Assembly: GCA_946807835.1 (NCBI GenBank)
Contig: OX327683.1
Coordinates: forward strand, 4,345,001 to 4,409,000
DNA from: Ailanthus altissimus
Lineage: Eukaryota > Streptophyta > Magnoliopsida > Sapindales > Simaroubaceae
Length of the DNA: 64,000 bases
Reading direction: 5' to 3'
Shown: positions 13,709 through 22,796 of the stretch, piece by piece
How positions within the stretch are numbered: position 1 is the stretch's first letter
Layout of the letters: each line of letters starts with the position of its first letter
Position numbers and translations under genes: made by a program
Notes under the pieces: model-generated
What the model saw: the letters and a program-made list of their open reading frames with translations, nothing else
Told to the model about the DNA's origin: nothing
Database searches by the model: none

Positions 13709-14480
13709 TGTTGGAATTGATAATTTAAAATTATGTTTGTGCATAATTTTAATTTGAAAAAAATAAAGAGTCAACACGAAGTTAAGCATGTATTGAACAT
13801 ATAAAAAAGGGAGTGAAACAAAGAGTTAGAAATAAAGAAGAGGTTAGAACAAGCGATGGACTTTTCTAGGCCTCAGCACTGCGGTATTACATCGAAGTTG
13901 CACCAACCCCTTGGTGCTAGCTTTTATGGTGCCGCAGCACCTAGTTTTAGAAAACATCTATTTTTTTTAGTTCAAATTAATTTTTTTGAGTAGAACATTT
14001 ACTCATACATGCATGAACTCTTATTCCAACTAGAAATATAATTTTTATAGATATTCTAAATACTATATAAAGTTTTATAACCTCTTAGAATTATTTGAGC
14101 ATTAGAAAACTCCAAGAGAGAATAGAGAGTAAGAGAGCCTAGAACACTAAATGTGTAAGAGAATGCTATAGAATTGCTTAAATATTTGAGTGGTCAAGAA
14201 AGTACTAATAGATCATTTAAGAGCTTTTCTATTGATTATATTCTTTGATTATCTCTAGTGAGAAATTTTTATAATTTGAGTTTTTTTTTGTAAACGAATA
14301 AAAGAGGCTAAAATCTGGTGACCCACCGTAGATGTAAACATTTGTTGCTGAACCATGTAATTTTCTTTTGCGATTGTGTTATCTCTTTATCTTAATATTT
14401 TCTTATTTGTGCTTTATTTGTGGGTGAAGTCTTTCACATATGCTTAGAGATTTTTAGAGTGCACGCTAAAAACTCCAACA
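13709..14480 (+). repeat. Copia-A 5' LTR
   Basis: This begins TGTTGGAATTG and ends ACTCCAACA. It is collinear with 25218-26033, with roughly 80 percent agreement by eye, so the insertion is old. A patch at about 13870-13940 contains degraded gc-rich words (ggtgccgcagcacc) comparable to the GC-rich block at 21.66-21.93 kb. Confidence 0.85.
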
Positions 14481-14482
14481 AG

Positions 14483-14494
14483 TGGTATTAGAGC
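14483..14494 (+). other. Copia-A primer-binding site
   Basis: The sequence tggtattagagc lies two bases after the LTR end. It is one mismatch from tggtatcagagc, the usual complement of the 3' end of plant initiator-methionine tRNA that primes minus-strand synthesis. Confidence 0.85.
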
Positions 14495-14546
14495 CAAAGT
14501 TAGGATAATACCTTTATGGTATATAAAAAATATAAGTTATTCATCC

Positions 14547-14561
14547 ATGGTGACTCATAAG
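14547..14561 (+). pseudogene. Copia-A gag, first five codons
   Basis: The ATG at 14547 encodes Met-Val-Thr-His-Lys and then runs into the nested insertion. The frame resumes at 23743 with Tyr-Gly-Leu-Lys-Lys-Phe-Asn-Gly, the expected start of a Copia gag (lysine-phenylalanine-asparagine-glycine). This continuity fixes both edges of the nested insertion. Confidence 0.8.
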
Positions 14562-14737
14562 TGTAAGAGTGTATGGGACCCACCAACACCTTGGTCCACC
14601 AGCTGGATGACACCTCAGAGCCACTGGCGTCCCACCACACAATAATCAGGTTACCTGCGCCCCCAACCAATGTTGAACCTGGGATCTCATCCCTTATAAG
14701 CCTTTAAGGTTCAATGGTTGTACCCATTGAGCTGGCC
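14562..14737 (-). repeat. tRNA-derived SINE-like segment at the insertion edge
   Basis: Read on the minus strand, it starts ggccagctcaatgggtac (A-box-like), followed about 45 bp later by gatcccaggttcaac, a good match to a Pol III B-box. A GC-richer body then ends ...cactcttaca exactly at the target-site duplication. There is no separate duplication around this piece, and at 14738 it joins Copia-B leader sequence directly. It may have been joined during reverse transcription rather than inserted on its own. Alternatively it is an unrecognised LTR fragment. Confidence 0.5.
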
Positions 14738-14873
14738 TGCTGTTTTTCACTGGTTTGCATTTTTAACACTTAAAATGCACCCCAACAGCCCCGGAACTTG
14801 TCCTACAATTTAGCCAACACTTAGCTAACACTAAAAAATCACCCATAACAACACAAATTGCTCTGATACCAAT
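14738..14873 (-). mobile_element. Inverted Copia-B leader fragment with primer site
   Basis: This is the reverse complement of 21518-21652 with almost no differences. It includes the primer-binding site at 14860-14871 (reverse of tggtatcagagc). Similarity breaks at about 14738, where the plus-strand copy continues into the GC-rich block and this copy continues into the SINE-like piece. Confidence 0.85.
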
Positions 14874-14983
14874 TGTTGGGTTATATGGTTGGGCGAATTT
14901 ACTTAGGGTTCTTGCATGTGGGTTTGTGTTCATCATACAAACAATATACATATCTCATACATACATGTGCACAGCGGAAGATT
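14874..14983 (-). repeat. Inverted Copia-B LTR 3'-end fragment
   Basis: This is the reverse complement of the last ~110 bp of the LTR at 19328-21517, ending CCCAACA in its own orientation. It is truncated at 14983, where it joins foldback protease sequence. Confidence 0.85.
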
Positions 14984-16171
14984 GAATACATTAGATATCT
15001 GTTTGACCAAACATTAACATTTCATTAGCATTTGATGTTAACTCTGCAAGGGTATGAGATACTGCTTGTTATTATCATATCTGCAAGATGTTGCATGATT
15101 TGAGAAATGCTTGATTACTAAAAAATGAGAAGTTCAGCTTCATGTAGGTAATAGAGATTTCCTGAACGTGGTAGCCGTTAAGACTTCACAGTTACTTCTT
15201 ATTAGCTTCCTAGCTATATCTCCATAAAGCTTTATACCTAGTATATAGGAAGTCTCTCTCAAATCTACATGAAGCTGAACTTCTCATTTTTTAGTAATCA
15301 AGCATTTCTCAAATCATGCAACATCTTGCAGATATGATAATAACAAGCGGTATCTCATACCCTTGCAGAGTTAACATCAAATGCTAATGAAATGTTAATG
15401 TTTGGTCAAACAGATATCTAATGAGTCAATCTTTTTGACCAAACATTAACATTTCATTAGCATTTGATGTTAACTCTGCAAGGGTATGAGATACTGCTTG
15501 TTATTATCATATCTGCAATATCTCATACCCTTGCAGAGTTAACATCAAATGCTAATGAAATGTTAATGTTTGGTCAAAAAGATTGACTCATTAGATATCT
15601 GTTTGACCAAACATTAACATTTCATTAGCATTTGATGTTAACTCTGCAAGGGTATGAGATACTGCTTGTTATTATCATATCTGCAAGATGTTGCATGATT
15701 TGAGAAATGCTTGATTACTAAAAAATGAGAAGTTCAGCTTCATGTAGATTTGAGAGAGACTTCCTATATACTAGGTATAAAGCTTTATGGAGATATAGCT
15801 AGGAAGCTAATAAGAAGTAACTGTGAAGTCTTAACGGCTACCACGTTCAGGAAATCTCTATTACCTACGTGAAGCTGAACTTCTCATTTTTTAGTAATCA
15901 AGCATTTCTCAAATCATGCAACATCTTGCAGATATGATAATAACAAGCAGTATCTCATACCCTTGCAGAGTTAACATCAAATGTTAACATTTCATTAGCA
16001 TTTGATGTTAACTCTGCAAGGGTATGAGATACTGCTTGTTATTATCATATCTGCAAGATGTTGCATGATTTGAGAAATGCTTGATTACTAAAAAATGAGA
16101 AGTTCAGCTTCATGTAGGTAATAGAGATTTCCTGAACGTGGTAGCCGTTAAGACTTCACAGTTACTTCTTA
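14984..16171. repeat. Foldback cluster of Copia-B protease/RT fragments
   Basis: Two building blocks alternate in both orientations. Arm X (about 157 bp; sense copies near 14990-15146, 15589-15746 and 15984-16106, inverted copies near 15266-15422 and 15866-15983) reads in sense as part of a Copia protease: Asp-Thr-Ala-Cys, then His-Ile-Cys, then Val-Gly-Asn. Block Y (about 119 bp) is protease sequence for its first half and antisense RT sequence for its second. Y is forward at 15147-15265 and reversed at 15747-15865 between the same X arms. A shorter palindrome sits at 15434-15580. Near-identity of copies implies a recent origin. Confidence 0.85.
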
Positions 16172-16390
16172 TTTCTAGTAACAGCATTAATGTTGTATAA
16201 TTACTATTACGTGCCAAACATTATTAGGTAAATCATATCACTCCCTGTAGTTGACAGAGAGGGTTATCATAAAAATACGGAAATAGTTCCTTGTGATAAT
16301 GATAATGATTTACTAACTGAATGTCAGTTAATGAATGGCTGTTATATCTGATATACAATAGGAAATGTTATAAGTGTAGTAGAGGTGAAC
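15984..16390 (+). pseudogene. Copia-B protease region (decayed)
   Basis: The last sense X arm runs into Y-left at 16107 and continues past 16171 without reversing. The reading resembles the Copia aspartic protease and its C-terminal extension: an Asp-Thr-Ala-Cys active-site-like motif (families usually have Asp-Thr/Ser-Gly), His-Ile-Cys, Val-Gly-Asn, then a region like Asn-Ile-Ile-Ser. Several in-frame stops are present. It leads directly into integrase relics. Confidence 0.55.
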
Positions 16391-17430
16391 AGAATATATA
16401 GTATTTCAGCAATTTAAATAATAATGAATAGTGGTATGTATAAGATTAGGTCATGTAGTCGTGAGACGACTATCCTATCTGGTTAAGGATGGTCAGATAT
16501 TTGATCTGACTATAGTACATTGACTAGTTTATGAATTGTGAATTCTAGAAAATATGGCCGAATCTTGATGTAGGTGTGAGACGTCAAGCCACTGGTTTAT
16601 TGGATCTGGTACATATAGATGTATTTAGTCCAATAAATCTTACTGTTATAAATAATTTCGATACTTCATTGTCTTTGTAGTGATTGTCGCTATAAAGACA
16701 TGTGTTTCTCAGAAACGCAAGTCAAAATAATTTCGAAGTGTTCAAAATGTTCTGACAATGAAAGTAAAGAAACAAACCCTTATGTATATTGAGTACTTGC
16801 GATTAGATCGAAGTAGTTTATACATAATCAGTAAATTCATAAATTATTTAAAGAGAATATGATTCTCTCTCAGCATAGTCCTCCAAATACTCCTCAACAT
16901 AAAGATGCTTAGGAAATGAGGAATCGGACTATATTAGATACAGTCTGATTGATATTGAGAATCGCTGATCTTCTAAAATATCTATGAGGTTATACTTTAG
17001 CATCTGCTACTCACTTATTAAATAATTCCATAATCATTCCTACTACTTTATATGAGATATAGACTAAATAGGAAACGAGTCTTAAGTATGTTAAGACTTA
17101 GTGTTATTCTGTTTTCATAAGAGTTATGCAACAGAATAAACTTGTATCCAACGGTACAAGTATTGGTTCATTTTGTATCCCAAGTGCCTAATGGGATCCC
17201 AATTCTATAATTCAGATGAACGAAATATATTCGTTTCTCATGATGTCACATTCCTAGAGAAAGCGTTTCTCATGAATTGTGGAGATTATAGAAAGATTGA
17301 ACTTGATGAAGACAATCTAAATATAGATGAACCAATAATGGAATTTTATTTTCAAATGAGTGAAATACCTTTAACACACAATGGTCATAGGTCCAAAAGG
17401 ATATCAAGGCCATCATTTAGGTATGTTTGA
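16391..17430 (+). pseudogene. Copia-B integrase (decayed)
   Basis: Conceptual translation in shifting frames matches the order of a Copia integrase. It starts with a degraded HHCC-type region. It continues with a core ending in the motif Ser-Pro-Pro-Asn-Thr-Pro-Gln and Arg-Asn-Arg-Thr (about 16880-16950). It ends with a C-terminal part open at 17173-17430, containing Gly-Ser-Gln-Phe-Tyr-Asn, Val-Ser-His-Asp-Val-Thr-Phe and Arg-Lys-Ile-Glu-Leu. Stops and frameshifts interrupt it throughout, so it cannot make active enzyme. The Arg-Ile-Ser-Arg-Pro linker marks the passage to RT. Confidence 0.7.
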
Positions 17431-18640
17431 TACTTGAATGTACCCTTGATATTTTCTTAGTTGAAGAAATGGATCCTTTAACTTATGGAGAGACGATGTT
17501 TGACATCGATTTGGGAAAATAAAAAGATATCATAAAATTTGAAATTGACTCAACGCATGACAATTAAGTCTAGGACTTAGTTGAGCTTCCTGTAGAAATT
17601 GTTTCTATCAGCAGTAAATCAGTTTACGCAGCGGAAGCAGTGTGGGCCCTATCTGAAGGAATGGTCCTTCATGGCCTGACTAATGTTGAAAGGTTACACT
17701 CACAGATCTAGGATCTATAATGAGGAAACCTTTTTCATCAGTAACCATGCTAAAGTCAATTTAGATTTTGTTGATGACAAGATACCATAAAATTCGAATT
17801 TGACTCTAAGTATGACAATTAAGTCTAGGACTTAGTTGTGCTTCCTGTAGAAACTGTTTCTATCAGCAGTAAATCAGTTTATGCAGAGGAAGCAATGTGG
17901 GCCCTATTTGAAGGAATGGTCCTTCATGGCCTGACTAATGTTGAAAGGTTACACTCAGAGATCTAGGATCAATAATGAGGAAACCTTTTTCATCAGTAAC
18001 CATACTAAAGTCAATTTGGATTATGTTGGCTATTGCTGCATATTATGATAATGAGGACTGGCTTATAAATGTAAATGAGGTGTTCTGGGAAGTATATCTC
18101 CAACAAGAGATATGCAGAGAACAACTTGATGTTTTTGCATCCAAGCCTAACTTCTAGTATAATGTGCAAACTGAGGAAGTCCATTTATGGACTTAAGTAG
18201 ATTTTTCCAAAGGTGGAATCTTTGTTTATATGATGAAATCAGAAAGTCTGGTTTTATCAGGAATAAAGAGGAAGCGTGTGTGTTCAGAAAGGGCAGTGGG
18301 AGTATAATTATCTTTTTAGTTCTCTAAAGTGGAAAGTATATACTCAATATTGGAAACGATGATTGGAGTATAGCAAGTAAATCAGATAAGTGTTATCTGT
18401 GTAAAGAACTTCTTCATAAAAGATTTGAGAGAGACTTCCTATATACTAGGTATAAAGCTTTATGGAGATATAGCTAGGAAGCTAATAAGACTCTCTCAAA
18501 CGTCGTACATAGACTAAGTCCACGAAAAGGTACAACTTCATTGACTGTAAGACAGTTAAAGTCCCTTTTAGAAGTGGCATTCATCTTTGTTAGAGGAAGT
18601 GTCCTCGGGAAGAAGATGAGAGAGTTAGAGTGTCTAACAT
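17431..18640 (+). pseudogene. Copia-B reverse transcriptase (decayed, internally duplicated)
   Basis: Recognisable pieces in order are Leu-Val-Glu-Leu-Pro, Lys-Ser-Ile-Trp-Ile-Met-Leu-Ala-Ile-Ala-Ala-Tyr (about 18010-18045), Trp-Asn-Leu-Cys, Gly-Phe-Ile-Arg-Asn-Lys-Glu-Glu-Ala-Cys-Val, and Asp-Leu-Arg-Glu-Thr-Ser-Tyr-Ile-Leu-Gly-Ile-Lys (18423-18460). The Tyr-Val-Asp-Asp catalytic stretch is destroyed (Ser-Gly-Lys-Tyr at its expected place). About 235 bp is duplicated in tandem near 17535-18015. The RT piece at 18421-18488 is the source of the antisense half of block Y. Confidence 0.7.
17535..18015 (+). repeat. Tandem duplication inside Copia-B RT
   Basis: A segment with gacaattaagtctaggactt, ggtccttcatggcctgac and gaggaaacctttttcatcag occurs at about 17540-17768 and again at about 17790-18015 with about 10 substitutions. 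It duplicates the N-terminal RT region and disrupts the reading order. Confidence 0.85.
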
Positions 18641-19320
18641 CTCAGATGTATTAGCTAGAAATAGATTAATGCATACCGTCTAATGTACGAAATCTGGATT
18701 TAGATGGTTGTAAGTGTTACAAGCTGGTATCTAATTAATCCAGATCACGATCATTAAATGGTTGTGAAACATATCTGAAAATACTTGAGAAGTATAGAGG
18801 ATAAGTTTATAAAATATGGAGAAAGTTTCTTACAAAAGAAGGGATACACATATTCAGACTTACGTTTGAACTGAATGGTAGAAAGTCTACATCTAGTTAT
18901 GTGTTTCTCTTTATCAGTACCGGAGCTAGTTAAATGTGTGTTAGTAAATGTCCACAGGTAATTCTGCCTTAGAGGTAGAATATGTTGCGGCTTGAGAAGT
19001 CAGCAAAGAAAGTACAATGGATATTCAAAATTAATTGCAGAGCTTTGAATAGTTCCAAGCTCAGTGGATCCTATCCCACTATATTGCAAAATAACGGTAA
19101 TTGCTCGAGCCGAGAAGCCATAAGGCACACCAGTATTCTAATCATGTGAACTCTGAAAATCACATAATTAGAAAGTTCTTGGCAACAAGAGTTGTAATAA
19201 AAATCTAGGGAATAATCCTTGGATGTAGCGAACCCCCCTAAGCCTAAACTCCTATAGTGTTTGAGAAACACGTGGAGTGTATTGATATGAGATACCAGTA
19301 CGAATGGCACTGAAGCAAGT
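18641..19320 (+). pseudogene. Copia-B RNase H (decayed)
   Basis: The order fits a Copia RNase H. Leu-Asn-Gly-Arg-Lys-like and Ser-Thr-Ser-Ser-Tyr-Val-Phe stretches lie at about 18870-18910. A region corresponding to the usual Ala-Glu-Tyr follows (19000). Glu-Lys-Pro and His-Ser-Asn-His remnants lie at about 19110-19145. A purine-rich tract (aagcaagtgggagt) directly before the LTR at 19328 is the likely polypurine tract. Stops and deletions are frequent. Confidence 0.6.
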
Positions 19321-19327
19321 GGGAGTT

Positions 19328-21517
19328 TGTTGGAGCTGGTGCTCACGTGCCATTCCAATATTGTATGAATATTAATTGTTAATATTTATACAATAAACAT
19401 TTCGAATAAAGATTGTTAATATCATATTAATATGGTATAATGCTTGTAACATTACAGACATTATTTGATCTGAAAGAGTTCAGATCTGGTCTAAAGGAGT
19501 TTAGATCAGAACTAATAGTTAGCAAAGCTGAGAGTTATAAATGCTAAAAGTTAGCACTGTTAAGAGTTAGCAGGTTATAAGAGTCAGCGAGGTCTAAAGA
19601 GTTAGAACCTTGTCTATAATGGGACAAAGACCTGAGAGTATACTTGTAATGATATAGTTGCAAAGAGTTGCAATAGGTGTTAAGAAATATCATTATGTAA
19701 GTATGTCTCAAAGATAATGTTCCTGATCTATAATCACTAATGCGGGTCTATCGGTGATTCACTATATATAGATTAGTGTATGTCTATATCTGACTGGTTC
19801 AGATGGTTGTTCTTAGCTGACCATGAGCTTAGAGCTTGTATAGGCATGCGGGTATCCAGTCAGGACTGGATACTGAACAGACTTATGAGGACCCCAATAG
19901 ATATCCTATGACACCGTCAAAGGAAGGTCCTCTCGAGTTGAGTAGTATTCGTGGTCCTTTGACCTGAGCGCCACGGTGGTCTTGTGAGTGATCCATCATG
20001 CTTTGGTTCCACATATGTCAGAGACCTTTCATGGTCTGACCGCTATGTGTCGCTGGGTATGGTCCGATGCTCATGGAGTCCGGTGTGCGTAGATACGGGA
20101 TCCGTCAGCTTACGTAGGTAAGTTGTATATCCGATGCTCCGAGATTGTATTTCATAAAGTCTTGTGGCCACAAGCATAAACCCGGGAAAAGAGTTTCCCA
20201 TAGGGTTAAACAAAATAGCAAAAGTGTTTGCGTATATTGTTTATAGAGATACGAATCTGGAGATAAGTTTATGGATGAGCAAATGGGGATTTGACGGTGC
20301 TGATCTATATCCCCGCACATCTAGGATATAAATGATGGAAGGATTATACGTGTACGTTATGACCTCAACTTGTATGGTCTGACACGCTGATTTGTAATAT
20401 TCGTAACGTGTGCGTGGGGCATCGATTACGGATTAATGGAACAGTTCCATTTGACAAATCGGGTGTAGACCTAGAGAGTCCCAATATGAAATGTACTCTT
20501 TGAGCACTTGGGCAGTGTACCGTATTGAATTGTTCAATACAGTATAATTCAGCAATTACTAAGGTTACGTTAACTAAAGTATGTGGTTAAATTGGTGGGA
20601 CCCACTTTAGGTTAACTTGGTAACCGAGTAAGGATATAATAGTAATTTCACTTTATGATTATTTAATTGTTAAATAATTAAAATAAATATTTATTTATTT
20701 AATTGTTAAATAAATTAATTTAACATAACTAAGGTTAAAAGTTAACCAAGTGGTTAAGTTAAGTTAACCTTACTTAAAGGTTAAGTAAAGGTTAACCTAA
20801 CCATGGTTAAGTTAGTTAACTATGGTTAAATTAATTAAATATTTATTAACTTAAAGGTTAAGTTAAAATAATCTAACTAAGGTTAAATGTTAACTAAGGT
20901 TAGGTTAAGCCAAATGAAATGCAAATGAAATTCAAATTAGTTTGGAATTAATTCATTTGTATATAAAGTGAAATGAAATTGAAAATGGAAAATGATTTAG
21001 TTTTTTAGGTTTTGCATTTTGGGAGCCAATTCAATTTGAGAAATTGAAATTGTTTGTTTTGTGTTTTAAGTGTTAGAACAACAAAACAAATTGAATTAAT
21101 GGTTACTAAATGTAATAACTAAAAACAAGATTTGTTTTATTTATTCAAGAGTTGAATAAAAGGAAAAACAAATTTAATTAAGTTAAATGGTTTAACTTTG
21201 AAAAATGTTTAAGAGTTAAACACATATGCTGGATTAAGATGCTGCCATTCTAGACAATCAAACCCACCCTTGTTGATTGCTAGAATTGATCAAAGATTCA
21301 TTTCATGGTGGACTTCAAAGAAAATTAATCCAAAGGCTTCATTGGTGATATTTCTCAATCTCGAATTTCAGATTAATCAAATGTTATTTTCTGTGTTCAT
21401 TATATGTAATCTTCCGCTGTGCACATGTATGTATGAGATATGTATATTGTTTGTATGATGAACACAAACCCACATGCAAGAACCCTAAGTAAATTCGCCC
21501 AACCATATAACCCAACA
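19328..21517 (+). repeat. Copia-B LTR, 2.19 kb, complete
   Basis: This begins TGTTGGAGCTGG and ends ATAACCCAACA. It is preceded by a polypurine tract and followed two bases later by a methionine-tRNA primer site, so it has pol on its left and a leader on its right. It is thus the shared LTR of a head-to-tail arrangement (internal, LTR, internal). Inverted fragments of its start (23612-23737) and end (14874-14983) lie at the edges of the insertion. A related solo LTR lies at 38675-41102. It contains a GGTTAA-rich tract at 20560-20920. Confidence 0.85.
20560..20920 (+). repeat. GGTTAA-rich degenerate tract in the Copia-B LTR
   Basis: Words of the type ggttaa, gttaac and ttaacc recur more than twenty times, in both orientations, over about 360 bp. 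The tract can form many small hairpins because gttaac is palindromic. It differs from the plant telomere repeat (ccctaaa/tttaggg). Confidence 0.75.
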
Positions 21518-21519
21518 AT

Positions 21520-21531
21520 TGGTATCAGAGC
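21520..21531 (+). other. Copia-B primer-binding site
   Basis: The sequence tggtatcagagc is a perfect match to the usual complement of the plant initiator-methionine tRNA 3' end. It starts two bases after the LTR terminus at 21517. Confidence 0.9.
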
Positions 21532-21655
21532 AATTTGTGTTGTTATGGGTGATTTTTTAGTGTTAGCTAAGTGTTGGCTAAATTGTAGGACAAGTTCCGG
21601 GGCTGTTGGGGTGCATTTTAAGTGTTAAAAATGCAAACCAGTGAAAAACAGCACC

Positions 21656-21927
21656 TGGAACGCTGCAGCGCTAAGGTCCAGCGCGGCAGCGTTCATATGA
21701 CCGCGGGAGCGCTGAGCGTATGACGCCCCAGCGCTGAAGTACCGCAGGGGCGCTGATTTTTTGGCGCCCCAGCGCTGGACAAGGGCGAGGGCGCTGGTTT
21801 TCTGGCGCCCCAGCGCGGGAAGCACTGCTTCCAGCGCCCCAGCGCTGGTAAGCCACCGCCGCAGCGTTGAGGCTTGTGAAGCCCTAGCGCGGCAGCGCTA
21901 TAAGACCAGCGCCGCGGCGTTCTTACA

Positions 21928-21929
<2 letters not shown>
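21656..21929. repeat. GC-rich agcgctg-type block in the leader
   Basis: About 270 bp is packed with palindromic words such as agcgct, gcgccccagcgc and cagcgcggcagcg, with many CpG sites, in a surrounding of about 30 percent G+C. It lies between the primer site and a 37-base A run. Open frames here on the minus strand are a by-product of base composition. Degraded words of the same kind appear in the Copia-A LTRs and near 52.4 kb. Confidence 0.8.

Positions 21930-21966
<37 letters not shown>
21930..21966 (+). repeat. A37 tract
   Basis: Thirty-seven consecutive A residues directly follow the GC-rich block. The sudden change from GC-rich to poly(A) inside a leader resembles a captured polyadenylated RNA end, though slippage could also produce it. 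Confidence 0.85.
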
Positions 21967-21969
<3 letters not shown>

Positions 21970-22280
21970 TAAAATCTTTTTATTTTTCCGCATGTGGGGG
22001 TTTATGAGATGTAATGATAAGGGTTATTAGTTTACATGATAAACCAAGAAAATAATATTTTTATTATTTTATTTATTTTTGTAACCACAATGGGGGCCCC
22101 ACTGGTGGGGGTTAGTTGTGCTTGTGCAAAAATGAATAATTGATTGAGAATAACCTCTCATGTGATGAGAGTATATAATATGAAAGCCTGTAATTAAAAT
22201 CTCTCTTAATTAGATTGAAATTTATTATATTATGTGATAATATTTTAAATGGTCCGTCTTGTCAATACGGTGTGAGATGG

Positions 22281-22610
22281 GTCACTATGGTCTTTCCCAA
22301 TATTGCTTTAGCGTGAGGGATTTGGTCGGTGTGACTTGGTCTAATGCCGGTAAAACATGAGATGAATCAAATATATGCGAACATATTATCCAATATTGCT
22401 TTAGCGTGAGGATAGTGTCAGTAACATATATTTGAGTATTGACGAGTTAATCTGAAATACAGTTACCCAATATTGCTTTAGCGTGAGGGTAATGTGTATT
22501 TAGGACCAGTAGTAAGAGTTGTATGAGATACAATTGACAAGAGTTGTCTACCTGTTGGATTTATAAAGGCCAATATTGCTTTAGCGTGAGGCTGGAGTAA
22601 AACCCCAATG
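22281..22610 (+). ncRNA. Array of four hairpins with an identical 18-nt loop
   Basis: The loop aatattgctttagcgtga occurs four times (22299-22316, 22392-22409, 22469-22486, 22572-22589). Each is closed by a different but complementary stem: TCCC/GGGA, TATCC/GGATA, TTACCC/GGGTAA and GGCC/GGCT. Outer stems also pair: gtcac/gtgac (22281 and 22331), an 11-bp pair (22367-22377 with 22425-22435) and aaataca/tgtattt (22455 and 22495). Changed stems that keep pairing indicate RNA structure. The loop carries the palindrome AATATT, which would allow loop-loop contact. This is a structural element in the retrotransposon leader; its role is not known. Confidence 0.75.
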
Positions 22611-22796
22611 GGATCCACTTCCCGCTGTATAGTTTAAAATATTATACTATCTTATCCCGTTTGAGAGATTAAAGGGATTAAGTAAAGCAGTGGGAGGGCG
22701 TTTTTTAGATTAAAAAATGTATAACAGTTATACCCATGATCTAAAACGTAATTTATTAACGATAAAGAAATGTTCTGCTACGCATCTCCTATTTTG

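Noticed and set aside
20105..20320. 71-codon minus-strand ORF
   Set aside because: It falls within the Copia-B LTR and has no counterpart in the related solo LTR.
20560..20920. Possible interstitial telomere repeat
   Set aside because: The words are ggttaa/gttaac, not the plant telomere unit ccctaaa/tttaggg.
21625..21856. Minus-strand ORFs rich in Ala, Arg and Pro
   Set aside because: They exist because the GC-rich block lacks AT-rich stop codons; they lie opposite to the element and match no domain.
22298..22591. Regularly spaced identical repeats that look superficially like a CRISPR array
   Set aside because: This is a plant retrotransposon leader, spacing is uneven (93, 77 and 103 bp), there are no cas genes, and the spacer edges pair with each other as hairpin stems.
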